Part shown: one piece after another, positions 10,370 through 21,600 of the stretch
Position numbering within the stretch: the first letter of the stretch is position 1
How the letters are laid out: the number at the start of each line of letters is the position of its first letter
Source of the DNA: Ornithorhynchus anatinus
Lineage: Eukaryota; Chordata; Mammalia; Monotremata; Ornithorhynchidae
DNA: 64,000 nucleotides
NCBI RefSeq assembly: GCF_004115215.2
Contig: NC_041732.1
Coordinates: 3,428,610-3,492,609 of the forward strand
Reading direction: 5' to 3'
The notes under the pieces: model-generated
Seen by the model: the letters and a program-made list of their open reading frames with translations, nothing else
Database searches by the model: none
Told to the model about the DNA's origin: nothing
Program-made: the position numbers and the translations under genes

Positions 10370-11036
10370 GCGTGGCTCAGTGGCAAGAGCCCGGGCTTGG
10401 GAGTCAGAGGTCATGGGTTCTAATCCCCCTTCAACCGCTAGTCAGCTGGGTGACTGTGGGCAAGTCACTTCACTTCTCTGGGCCTCAGTTCCCTCCTCTG
10501 GAAAATGGGGATAATAATAATAACGTTGGCATTTGTGAAGTGCTTCCTATGTGCCAAGCACTGTTCTAAGCGCTGGGGGAGATACAAGGTCATCAGGTTG
10601 TCCCAGGGAGGGCTCAGAGTCTTCATCCCCATTTTACAGATGAGGGAACTGAGGCACAGAAAAGTGAAGTGACTTGCCCACGGTCACGCAGCTGACAAGT
10701 GGCAGAACGGGGATTAGAACCCATGACCTCTGACTCCCAAGCGCAGGCTCTTTCCACTAAGCCACGCTGCTTCTCAAGGAAGACCGGGAGCCTCACGCGG
10801 GACAACCTGATGACCCTGGATCTGTGCCTCAGTGACCTCATCTGTCAAATGGGGGTGAAGACTGTGAGCCTCACGTGGGACCACCTGATGACCCCGGATC
10901 TCCCCTAGCGCTTAGAGGAGTGCTCGGCACCTAGTAAGCACTTAATACCGACATCATTATTACTATCGTATCCTCCCCAGCGCTTAGCACATAGTAAGCG
11001 TTTAACAAATGCCAAAATTATTATTATAATTATCTC
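10370..11036. mobile_element. Mon-1 SINE fragments
   Basis: Plus-strand head 10370-10510, whole minus-strand copy 10511-10775, and plus-strand tail pieces 10776-10950 and 10968-11036. They separate the GC-box array from the COX7A1 promoter. Confidence 0.8.
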
Positions 11037-11198
11037 GTGAGGCCCAAGCCTCGCCCCCCGCCCCGCCCCCCGTCCCATGGGCCCAAGCTCCGCCTCCTGG
11101 AACCCAGCCCCCGCCCCCTCGGCGCCTCGCAGCCCCCGGGTCACGCGTCGTGTCCTTGGGCGGAGCCGCCACCGGACAGGGAGAGGACACGGGCGGAC
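11037..11198 (+). promoter_or_regulatory. COX7A1: COX7A1 promoter and 5' UTR region
   Basis: GC-rich, TATA-less stretch packed with CCGCCCC motifs between the last SINE tail and the start codon. Position and composition are those of a CpG-type promoter. Confidence 0.5.
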
Positions 11199-12347
11199 AT
11201 GAGGGGCCTAATGGTGAGGGAGCCCCCCCGGCCTCCGCCCCGCTCCCCGGCTCCGGCCCACCCACAGCCCCGGGCCCTGCCGGACCCTGCAACGGAACAA
11301 ACCGCCAAACTTTGCCCCCTCCCACCCTCAGCGCCCTTTAGTTTCACTTCCCTCCCCCAGGGACAGGTGCTCCTCCTCCGCGCTGTCCCCCTGAAACGGG
11401 GAAGTGACACCCCGGGGCCGGGGGCAGGGGGCCGGGAAGGAGAAGGGGGTGGGGGGGTTGGCGTCGAGGACGAATTGGGGAGGTGGGAGAAGCCACATTG
11501 GGGAGGGGAAGCCAAGGGGGGCTAGAGAAAGGGTTTGGGGGTGGGGTGGGAGAGGGCTTGTGGGGAGCGACCCTCTCCTCGCCCCCAAAGTCCCCCTTTA
11601 CCCCCCCCCCCAGATCTCCCGCTCTGGAGCCCTGCTTCGGGCCTTCAGCTCCAGCGCCCGACGCTCCATCGAGAACCGCGTCCCTGAGAAGCAGAAACTC
11701 TTCCAGGTGAACGTCGGGCGGGACCGGAGCCCCTCGCCCTCATCCCCTTCCCGCCGCGGGGGTGGACAGAACCGGGGACCTGTCCAGCGGCATCTGATCT
11801 CCTCGGGTCTCACCCCCTGCTTAGGCCTGGGCCCGAGAGCGGGACCCTGGAGTCCTGGCTCCCCGTTTGCGGGGTGGGGACCGTCGTCCTTGGCAGCGGC
11901 TGCATCGCCAGAGGAGGGGGGCCGGGTCGGGGGGTTCTATTAGGACCACCCCGGTCCCCCAACAAGCGGACGACCTAACCCGCGCCGTCGTTCCTCTTCC
12001 AGCAAGACAACGGCCTCCCCGTGCACTTGAAGGGGGGGACCCGTGATGCCCTGCTCTATCGCCTGACCATGTTGCTCTCCGTGGGGGGTAAGTGACCTCA
12101 CCCCCAAGGGGGCACCTTGGGGGGGCATCGTGTTAGGTTCTGGCGAGGAGAGAGGGAAGCGGGGAAAATGGAGGGGGTGGCTGGGGTGGGGGAAGAAAGG
12201 AAGATCCAGGGGAGTCTGGAAAAGGGGTCCTCAACTCTTCACTCACTTCACCTCACTTTCCTCCTCCTCCTCCTCCTCTCCTCCACAGGCACCTGCTACT
12301 CCCTGTACTGCCTGGCCTGGGCCTCCTACCCTCACAAGAAGGAGTGA
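11199..12347 (+). CDS. COX7A1: Cytochrome c oxidase subunit 7A1, mitochondrial
   Basis: Four coding exons: 11199-11213, 11614-11706, 12003-12087, 12289-12347; in-phase joins give 83 residues. It is a nuclear-encoded small subunit of respiratory complex IV in the inner mitochondrial membrane. The N terminus carries a presequence with LLRAFSSSARR. The mature part begins near ENRVPEKQKLFQ, the family hallmark, followed by LKGG, a single membrane span around LLYRLTMLLSVGGTCYSLY, and a short basic tail ending KKE. Human COX7A1 is 79 residues and COX7A2 is 83, and the KKE end recalls COX7A2. The neighbour CAPNS1, adjacent in human as well, is the main reason to call A1. The gene is tail-to-tail with the SNAP-25-like gene. 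Confidence 0.93.
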
Positions 12348-12464
12348 TGCTGGCCAGACGTGCCCTGAACTGCCAGACCTCTGCCCCCAGGTCTGAGCCC
12401 TGAAGGGAAGGGTGTGAGTAGGGCTGAGGTCTTCCTTCCTGGACCTGGGGGAGAGGATGTTGCC

Positions 12465-12470
12465 AATAAA
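12465..12470 (+). terminator. COX7A1: COX7A1 poly(A) signal
   Basis: AATAAA 118 bp after the stop codon, the first in the 3' flank. Confidence 0.8.
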
Positions 12471-12577
12471 CCCCCAGTGGGGGGCAAAGATGTATATGTG
12501 TGTACACTGGTTCTTCAACCCCCTACTCCTTCGGAGCTTCGGTTTCCTCCACCACAATTCCTGTACACAAACACAAC

Positions 12578-12583
12578 TTTATT
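12578..12583 (-). terminator. Poly(A) signal of the SNAP-25-like gene
   Basis: AATAAA on the minus strand, 242 bp past the stop codon at 12825. It is about 110 bp from the opposing COX7A1 signal, so the two genes converge closely without clear overlap. Confidence 0.8.
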
Positions 12584-12824
12584 GCTGTGCCTCCGACACA
12601 GAGTGGGAGGGGCAGAAGGGAAACCTCTCTCAGCCTGCCCAGCCCTCCCCGTCCCCTAACCCGGGGTAGAGTGGAGGACCAGGGGCTTCATCCTCTCCCC
12701 TCCCTGTCCCATTGCTGGATAGCTTCCTTTCTCTCTTCCCCGGAAAGACACCATCCCAACTTGGGTCCCCTCTCGCCCCGGACGGGGTCGGGAGAGGAGC
12801 CCGGGCCCAGTTCCAGAGGAGGTC

Positions 12825-15633
12825 TCAGGCGTTCTTGAGGATCTTTTTGGCTCGCGTGTTAGCCTCTCGGATCCGTTCCTCATTGACGGTCACCTGGGGA
12901 GGGTGGGACGGGCCGTCATTGCCATCTCCCCTCACCCTCCTCCCAACCAGATCTGGAAAGGAGAGGGCCGGGCCCCCTCCCTGCCCCTCAAGCCTAGGCA
13001 GTCTCCCCCCCGACCCCCGCTTCCCTCCACCGGGCCCCTCCGCCTCTGCTCCCCGTGGAGCAGGGGGAAGGGGTGGCGGCCCCCCGCTCCCTCACCTTCT
13101 CCATGATCTTGTCCACTTGCGTGTTCTGGATGTCGATCTCGTTGCTGACGTCCAGGGCCATGCTCCGCAGGTTCCCCAGGACGCTGCCCACCTGCACCAG
13201 ATTCTCCTCCATCTCGTCCTCCCGCGCGTCCTGCGTCACCCTGGGGCCCCGACCGGTCAGTGGGCCGGAATGAGCCCCCGTCCCAGCCAGCTGGGGTCCT
13301 GGAACCGCCCCCGTCCCTGGAGTCCTTGCCGGACGGGGGCTGGAGTGGGAGGGGGGGACTGGGGCTCCGGCTCGGGAGCCCTGGGGCGTGGGGGGAGGGG
13401 GGGGTCAGTGAGTTTGGTGCCCCAGTCCGGAGGAGCCCTCGGTGCCTGTGCTGTGGGGGAGACTGGACTCAGGGAAAACCAAAGGCCGCAGGCCGGGAGT
13501 CCCAAGGTGGTCATTGGAGTGGGGGAGGGGGAGCCTGCTCACCGATGGATGTAGCCGCCACTCATGACCATCTGCTCTCGCTCGTCTGCCACGCGGGAGG
13601 AGGGCTGCCCGGCTACGACCCCGCCTGGCCCCGGTCCCCACACGGCCTGGTACGCCTTGCTCACCTTCAACCTGTGGAATGGTCGGGTGGGGGTGGGGAG
13701 TTGCCTTGGGTCGGGGGTTCATATGGGAGCTGAGGCCCGAGGGGGTGGGGTGTCCAGGAGTAGGGAATTGGGGCGGGGTGGGGGACTCCGAGGCTGTGCT
13801 TGTTGGTCTCAGACACGGCCCGATACCCTTATACGCCACGGATACCCTCTACCCCTTTCCTTTCTTCTCTGGAACAGGGCAGGTGAAGTGTAAACTTTAG
13901 ACAGGGCCGGGAGAAGAGGGGACTGCTGCAAGCGGGGGCAGGGAGAGGCAGGGGTGCTTACTGAGGGCGGGGTGGGGGGGCGAACTATAGACAGGGCCCG
14001 GAAGAGGTGGACGGGGGCTGCAAACACGGACAGGGAGAGGCAGGGGTGCCTACTGCAGGCAGGGGCAAGCACAGAGCCCACAGCACTTGGCCATGTCCGT
14101 CAGGTTCTTCTCAGCCTCCTTCATGTCCTGGGTGATCTGGTCCAGTCCCTCATCGATCCGGTCCAGCTGCTCTGGGGACCGAGGGGACGAGGGTCAGGAG
14201 AACTCCCTAAATCCCTGACGGTCTAGACTCCTGTCCAGGGAAGCCACCCCCTCAGCAATAATAATAATTACGGCATTTGCAAAGCACCTACTAGGGGCCG
14301 AGCCCTGTACATCGCTGGGGAAGATGTGAGATAATTACTATGGTGTTTAAGTGCTTACTATGTGCCAGGTACTGTACTAAACACTGGGGTGGTCACAAGC
14401 AGATCGGGATGGATACAGTCCCCTGTCCCACTTGAGGTTCACAGTCTCCATCCCCATTTTCCAGATGAGGCCCAGAGAATAATAATATTGGTATTTGTTA
14501 AGCGCTTACTATGTGCAGAGCACTGTTCTAAGCACTGGGGGAGATACAGGGTAATCAGGTTGTCCCACGTGAGGCTCACAGTTAATCCCCATTTTACAGA
14601 TGAGGTAACTGAGGCCCAGAGAAGTTAAGTGACTCGCCCACAGTCACACAGCTGACAAGTGGCAGAGCCGGGAGTCGAACCCATGACCTCTGACTCCGAA
14701 GCCCAGGCTCTTTCCACTGAGCCATGCTGCTTCTCTGCTTAGAACAGGGCTTGGCATAGAATAAGGGCATAACAAATATAATTATCATTATTATTATTAT
14801 TATTATTAGCTCTGCTCTGACATCACCAGTGAGGGGGTCGGGTGGGGGGGGTTGTTGGTCTCTCTTCCTTACCTCCCTGCTCGTCCAACATAACCAGCGT
14901 CCGGATCCCGGCATCCTTGCTCTGGGGAGACCAGAGGGGTGGTGGAAGTGAGTCAGTCGTATTTATTGAGCGCTTACTGCGTGCGGAGCACTGTACGAAA
15001 CGGGAGAGTGTAGTACAACACATTCCCTGCCCACAAGGAGCTTACAGTCTAGAGGGCGAGAGAGATATTAATATAAATAAGTAAATTAAGGCAGGGCCTA
15101 TGAGGGTCTGGCCACCCCCCACCCCCACCCCTTTGCTCCGTCGTCCCCCCGCACCCCAACCTGCCCGCTCTTTACCTCCTCTACCAACTGCAGCATCCGC
15201 CGGGTGCTCTCCAGGGACTGAGGTTGGAAGGGAAGAGACACAATAATAATACGTATGGTTTTGTTAAGTGCTTACTATGTGTCAGACACTGTAATAAGCG
15301 CCGGCATCTGATACCTCCCCCAGCCATCCCCACGGCCATGTAGCTTGTGGGGAGCGTGAGGTGGCCGGAGGGGAGGAGTGTGGCCTCCCCTCCGTGGAGT
15401 GGTGGACCAGAAGGAGGAGCTTGAGTCTACAGGGAGGGTGGAGGGGAGAGGAAAATGGTCCCTGTTGCTGGCCTCTCCCTGACCCAGGATGCCAGGGTCT
15501 CTCTGGGGGTTGGGGCTGGACTGGGCTGGGATGCCTGGGTCCCCAGTGTGGACTGGGCTCACCCCACACCCACCTCGTCGGTGACTTGGTTGACCCTCCG
15601 CTGGATCTCCTGGAACTCCGGGTCGGCCGCCAT
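12825..15633 (-). CDS. SNAP-25/SNAP-23 family t-SNARE, third paralogue
   Basis: Seven coding exons (5' to 3'): 15633-15574, 15217-15176, 14921-14873, 14171-14054, 13671-13543, 13240-13096, 12893-12825; in phase, 203 residues (SNAP25 206, SNAP23 211). The family supplies two helices to the SNARE bundle that drives vesicle fusion at the plasma membrane. Both Q-SNARE helices are present. SN1 includes [19 protein letters not shown] and zero-layer Gln49 in LDEQG. SN2 includes NEIDIQ with Gln171, ending RAKKILKNA. The linker has five cysteines (80, 81, 84, 86, 88; CCGLCACPC) for palmitoyl anchoring, and DEREQM as in SNAP25. It matches neither SNAP25 nor SNAP23 exactly, and its location differs from both, so I treat it as a separate paralogue. 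A possible 5' UTR exon lies at about 16018-16072. Confidence 0.93.
14256..14806 (-). mobile_element. Nested Mon-1 SINEs in the SNAP-25-like gene
   Basis: Older minus-strand SINE (14256-14475) interrupted by a younger minus-strand copy (14477-14735), then a plus-strand tail to 14806. Intronic. Confidence 0.85.
14953..15310 (-). mobile_element. L2 tail (14953-15100) and SINE fragment (15241-15310)
   Basis: TATTTATTGAGCGCTTACTG to CTTACAGTCTAGAGG marks the inverted L2 tail. TTTTGTTAAGTGCTTACTAT marks the SINE piece. They lie on either side of the coding exon at 15217-15176. Confidence 0.8.
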
Positions 15634-16480
15634 CCCGGCCACTCCTGCCGGCGTCTCTCCCTGCTCCCTGAATGGCACAACCAGACCCCTAGGTGGGTGA
15701 ACCAGCTGAATAAATGCAGCTGGCTGTCCCTCCGTCCCCCAGTGCTCCCAGTACTCTGCCCTTCTACTTCCCAAAGCTCTCAAACTTTGCCCTTCTACCA
15801 TCCAGTGTCCCTGCCCCTTTCCCCCTCTAGTGCTCCTAGCCTGACTTTCCTACCCCCAGTGCCCACCCGTCCCTCACTCCGGTGCTCCCAGTCTCTGCCC
15901 CTCTACCCCCAGTGCTCCTGCCCCCTCACTTCCAGTCCCCCTGCCCTCATTCTCTGGGGGGCCTGCGGCTCTGTGCCCTAGCTGCCCTTCTCTGATCCCC
16001 AGATGCCAACCTGGATCTCAATCGCCTGGAACAGCACCGGCCAGTCCTTCTCCTTCTTCTGCCCCTGAAGCCGGCGGGAATGGAAAGTTGAGTGGCGGCG
16101 AGGGGGAGGGCGTGGGGGTGGGTGGGAGGGTCTGACGCCGGGAAGTAGGACGCCTGGGTCCCCTCCTCATTCCCTCCCCTAACACGGCTCTCCCGAGAGC
16201 CGGAGTTATTCTGGTCCCTCTGGGGGCGGGACCCCTTGGATCTCCCAGGCACCCCCCGGTCTCCCCCTGTCTCCCCTCCACCCGGTCCCATCTCCGCCCC
16301 CCGCCCCTGGCTCCCCGAGCCCGTCATTAGCTCCCTGGGTGATGCCGAGCCCCTGCGGGGAAACGGCAGCTGTGGGGAGGGAGATGTCAGCAGGCAGAGA
16401 GATGGGCCACCCCCGGGGGAGGACAGTCAGGAGGTGGATCGGGGTGGGGGGGGCTCTCCCCCCAGTAGCTGTAACTCTGG

Positions 16481-16521
16481 GCTCCCCTCTTGGTTGCCTG
16501 GACTCCCCTCTTGGTTGCCTG
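16481..16521. repeat. 21-bp direct duplication carrying GGTTGCC
   Basis: Two near-identical copies of CTCCCCTCTTGGTTGCCTG, giving GGTTGCC at 16492-16498 and 16513-16519. Confidence 0.85.
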
Positions 16522-17123
16522 GGCCGGAGGCCTGGAGGTCAGAGCGCCAGGGGTCCAGCCCTGGCGTATCCTCTCCCTGCTGCTGTTGGGGGGCCCCCCG
16601 GTTTCCCCCCTCCCATGAAAGGTGGAGGAAGGGGTCCTGGGCCTTGAGGGACCCCTCCTCACTGCTAAATCCCTGGGTCCTCCAGCCCCAACTGCCTTCC
16701 CAATCACACTCCCTTTCCTGCCCTCCACCCCGTCTTTTTCCCTACCTCCTGCGGTTCCCCTGCTTCTGACCCCAACCTCTGACCGACCCCCAACTCTCTC
16801 GAAACTCCGCTCCCTCACCCCGATCCCCCAGCATCCCCCTCCTCACCTTCTTCGGTACCTGTCTTTCGCTCTTTCAGCCTCAGCTCCTTTGAGCCTCCTC
16901 TCCCCAGGGGGTGTGTAGCGGGTGAGGGTTGGGGGGGGTGGAGGGGCTGTGCCCTCTGTCCATTGGCTGCCCCGCTTGTGTTGGGGCGGGATCAGACCCC
17001 CGAGGGGCCCTTACACCCCCCCCCCAGGGGGAGGTACTGTTGCTGGGGTTGATGCTCTAGCCATTGGTGAGATGCGGAGGAGCTGGGAGGATGGAACTGG
17101 TCCAGCCCCCTGAGGGTCACCCT

Positions 17124-17170
17124 GGCAACCAGGCCCCACCTTGGCAACCAGGGCTGCTGCCCTGGCAACA
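17124..17170. promoter_or_regulatory. Three RFX/X-box-like half-sites
   Basis: GGCAACC at 17124-17130 and 17143-17149 and GGCAACA at 17164-17170, spaced 19 and 21 bp, each in a CTTGGCAACCAGG-like context. This matches the RFX half-site. Function is inferred only. Confidence 0.35.
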
Positions 17171-17957
17171 GGCCAGAGGAGGGGCTACCCCAGTAACAGG
17201 TTCCCAGCTCCCCCCAGCCCCCCCCCCCCGCTGATTGGTTGTGGTGTTGTGGGGGGGGCAGGTGGCACTCTCAGGAAGGGCTGGGTGGGGACCCCCCTCC
17301 CGTCTAAGTTGTCCTTTGAAGATTCCCTGGGAAAGTTTGCGGTTAAAAAGGCAGTGACTAAACAGGAGACCAGGTGGAAGAGAAGGGGCAAGGGCGGCGA
17401 GGAGATAGAGGGGGGAGCTGGTGTTCCCCTTCCTCCATTAGGAGGTGGAGGCTGGGGTATTACCCGTTCCCCCCACCCCCAACACCTCAGGAATCATCCC
17501 TTGGACTTTGAACCTCTCATTCATCAACCATCATTCATTCCTAGTAATGAGTGAACATGAATATTCACGAGCACCCACAGAGACCATCAGAAGCCAGTGC
17601 TCCCTCTCCTTCCCCTCCTGCTTCCTGGGATTGTGGCCCTGCTGGGGCCGGGAGAGGAGAGGGAGGGGGTGATCAGGGCCCAGGCCCAGCCCGGCAACCC
17701 CTCTGCCCACGCTTTCTCTTTGCACCTACTTGCCCGGGGCCTCATCTCCACTAGAGCGGAGAAGAGGGGAAAGACCCCCAACCCCTGGACCGTGGCGTCC
17801 CCCTATCTAAGCCACTCGTGTTCCCTGTCCTTACTCTGGCTCCTCTCCAGAGGCAGCTGCTTCTGGCTGGGGAGAGGTTAAGAGCTGAGGGGGATGGGTC
17901 GGGAAAGGGGTGTGAGGGTCAGCAGGAGAGCGACACAACCAGCAGCTGGAAAACATG

Positions 17958-17963
17958 TTTATT
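17958..17963 (-). terminator. CAPNS1: CAPNS1 poly(A) signal
   Basis: AATAAA on the minus strand about 700 bp past the CAPNS1 stop. The interval contains no SINE or L2, consistent with a 3' UTR. Confidence 0.7.
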
Positions 17964-18658
17964 TTCTGCCCTGGCAGCTGCCACCAGGCGGACCAAGCAG
18001 CTCCAGGGGAGGGTCAACCCACAGTCGGCAAGGCCCGGGAGAGGGAGAAGGGGGATCGTCAGGGACTGAGGAGGCTGGAGAGGGCGAGGCCTGGCCTGCG
18101 GTCACCCACTTGGGTGTGGCACGTTACAGGGGGTCCGCTCTGAGGCATGTTTTGGCATGGGGAGGTCTGCAAAAGCGTGAAGGGGGAGTGTTGGGGTGTC
18201 TGGGTGTGGAGCTGGAGCGGGCCTGTCACTGTCGGAGCGAGAGGTTGGCGGGGGTGCTCAGAGGAGGAGAGGGGGACGATGCTTAGAAAACGGGGGGGGG
18301 GGTGCTTAGAGTTGGGAAGGAGGCAGGACTCAGAGATGGGAAGGGGGGCGGTCCTCACTGGCATGTGCAGGTTCGCAGGGCTGTGGGGGTGAGGAAGGGA
18401 AGGGGAGGCCGGGCTGTTACTTGAAAAATCCAAACAAACAAGGAACCGGCGAAAAACAAGTCTCAGAGAGTGGGAAGCCTGGCGGGCAGGGAGAGGAGGA
18501 GGAGGAGGGCACGTCCCAGAGGGGGTTGGAGTCCAGGCTGGATGGTGGAGGTGGTGGGGGAGGAGGGGGTCCCCTCAATCAGCAGCTCTGACACCATCTG
18601 GTGGGGGCGGCGGGAGGGGGGTGGGGCAGACCCCACGCTGGCCAGCCCCACAGCAGCC

Positions 18659-21600
18659 TCACGAGTACATGGTCAGCTGCAGCCACTGAAGAGGGACAGA
18701 AGAAGGGGATCGGGCTCAGAGTGCGGTGGCTGGGGGGTGCTCCCCTACCTTAAGCCCTTCCTGCCCCCCACCCCCACTCACCACAGCAAAGGGAGAGCTA
18801 GGGACAGATAACGAGAAGCAGCATGGCTTCGTGGATAGAGCACGGGCCTGCGAGTCAGAAGGACCTGGGTTCGAGTCCCAGCCCTGCCACTCGTCTGCTG
18901 TGTGACCCTGGGCAAGTCACTTGACTTCTCTGGGCCTCAGTTACCTCATTTGGAAAATGGGGATACGAGTGGGACCGCCCGCCGCCATGTGGCCCAGGGA
19001 CTGTGTCCCTCCTGAACTTATATCTATCCCAGCGCTTAGAACAGTGCTTGGCACATAGGAAGCACTTAACAGGTACCATAATTACTATTACTATAAACGA
19101 TAATAGTAAATTAGTCCTGTCTGTCCGCATCCCCCAATAGTTTGTAAGCCCCTTGAGGGCAGCGAGCCCGTCTTACTTCTGCCGAACTCTCCCGAGCGCT
19201 TAGTACAGTGCTCTGCACACAGCAGGCGCTCCAATGCCTTTGACGGTCACAACGAGGACAAGAGCTGCTGGACCCCGGTCGTTCAGTGAGCCGATCAGAG
19301 GCTAAACCCGAGTCCAGGGGACCCTCCCGGCTAGAGGGGGCGGCGGGGTCCCTTGCCTACCTCCTGGATGTTCACTCGGATTTGACCATCCCCATCCTTG
19401 TCCAGAGACTTGAAGGCACCTGCGGGAAAGGGGACGACGTGAGGGGCCGGTGGAGAGAATCTCAGTGTTTTTAATCGCATCCCTCCCACCCCAATAGAGC
19501 AATAGTTAAGCCCTTTCCTGATGCCTCAGGAGCCAGAGGGATCCCCGGGAGATGAGGGGAGCCGTCCTGGCTGGAGAAAGGGGAAGGAGGGAAGGAAGGA
19601 GGAATTGATGTCTCTGAGGGATGAGGAAGATGTGCTCTTTGTGGGGGGGGGGGTCTCCCTTCCCAGGCCCCCCCGAGGAGGCCCCTTCGGGAGAGGTCCG
19701 GGCCGTCCAGACTCACGGAACATGGCGTCCAGGCGCACGAGGCAGCTGATGAAGTTGTCGAAGTCCATGTTTCCGTCCTCGTCCGAGTAGCGTCGGATGA
19801 TCATCTGGTACAGCTGCTCGTTGAGGCGGAAGCCTGTGGGGCCGGGGGGCGGGTAGGCGAGGGATCCGCTCAGGGGATCCGCTCCGGGAGTCCATCCCGT
19901 CCCACTCTTCCAGGGACCACCCGTGATTCTCCCCTGCTGCCTTTTCCCAAGGGGACACGTAGCGGGGTGCACGGACTAACCCAGTCTGGGGGGCAGGGAG
20001 GGGATGGGGCGCGTACACACACAAACACACGCATTCCTGGGTCACCTCCTCCTTTCCCACCTGCAGCCTCGAAGGCACCCGGGAGCTCACTGCTTCCGAT
20101 GGTCCCAGATCGATCCGCGTCAAACTGTTTGTAGATGCACTGGGGGCGGAGGAGCGGGGTGGTGAGACTCCCCGCCTCATCTCTGCCCTCCCCTCCTCCA
20201 GCCCTTTGAATAAGACCGAAGGGCAGCCCAGATCGGGGGCCGGGGGGCGCGGGAGTTGGGGCAAACCTTACCTGCCATTTTTTGATGTTGTTCCACAGAT
20301 ACTTGAATTCTTCAAACCCAAGCTTCCCGGTTGTGTCGCTCTGAGGGCAAAGAGTTAAGAAAAAACGGGCGCAGGGAATTTCTGGGAAGGCTAATGAGTA
20401 GGTAAACGAAGCCCAGTCCCGACCTGGGGCCCGGATCCTGGTTGGAGACTGGTAGAAGAGGAAAGAGGACAGAGATCCGGCCCCCTGCAGCCCGCCGCCC
20501 CCCTCCCCGCAGGCCCCTGGCTCCGGGATACATCCATGACGGCGACCATGCTGCGGCAGGTATCGATCCCAAAGCCATCCGTCTTCAGGTCAGGGTCTGT
20601 GGGGAAGGGAAGGGGGAGGGACGGATAAGAGGATCAGTGAGAGTCCTGGGGGTGGGTGGGCCACCCCCAAGCCGGGTTCCGTAGGGTCACGAGTGGGGGG
20701 CAAGGAGGGGGTCGGCCGGGAGGTCAGGAATCAGGCCTCCGGACACGGCCTCACCCGCGGGATGGGATTCCCAGTGGTGACCCCGGAACCCCCTGGGATC
20801 TCTGGGCAGGGGGGACCCCTCCACCCCCTTCGTCACACCCCAGACCCCCAGTCCTGCCCTCTCCCCATCGGGCCCAGGGGCCACTCACGCCGGGTCACCA
20901 CTTTGTTGAGAATATTCATCAGCTCTGAGGCGCTCACCTCCAGGTCCTGGGGGAGAGATTGTTGGGAGGCACGGAGGCTCGCCCGGCCTCCCCACCTCCC
21001 TGTGGACCGACTCTGGATGGATCCATATCAAGGGAGGGGCGAGAGCTAGCGGGGGCGGGAGGGAAGAGCGTGGCCGGCAAAGGCCACCAGGCAAGGCCTG
21101 TGGGCCAGTGGTGGCAAGCCAGAGAAGCAGTGTGGCTTAGTGGATAGAGTTCAGGCCTGGGAGCCAGAGGGACCTGGGCTCTAATCCTGACTTGTCTGCT
21201 GTGTGACCCTGGGCAAGTCACCTTCACTTCTCTGGGCCTCAGTTCCCTCATCTGTAGAGTGGGGATTGAGACCGCGAGCCCCATGTGGGACAGGGACGGT
21301 GTCCAACACGATCAGCCTCTATTCATCCCAGGGCTCAGCACAGTGCCCGGCACAGAGTAAATGCTTCACAAATGCCATTCAAAAACAGAACAAAGAATCC
21401 AGAAAGCGAAAGCTGCCCGTGCCCAGGCGGCTCACCTCTCCGGCCAACTGGGTGAACAGTCTCCGGAACTGCCGCACTTCCTCGCTCTCGTTGGCCTCGA
21501 TGTTGGAGTAGTGGGAGCGGGGGGGCTGGGGGCGGGAGACGGGGGGTGTCACGTCGCCTCTCGCCGGGCTCGGCCGCCCCCGCCCACCCCGAGTCGGGAG

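Larger units (their letters stand above)
15640..17950. other. GC-rich spacer upstream of the SNAP-25-like gene
   Basis: Almost free of SINE and L2 pieces, unlike most of the window. It includes the 5' flank of the SNAP-25-like gene, a CpG-rich part around 16000-16400, and two clusters of RFX-like half-sites (16492-16519 and 17124-17170). No convincing coding exon was seen. Confidence 0.6.

Noticed and set aside
16018-16072. Coding exon GQKKEKDWPVLFQAIEIQ before the SNAP-25-like gene
   Set aside because: No matching start or phase was found, and the donor (gttggc) is poor. At most it is a 5' UTR exon.
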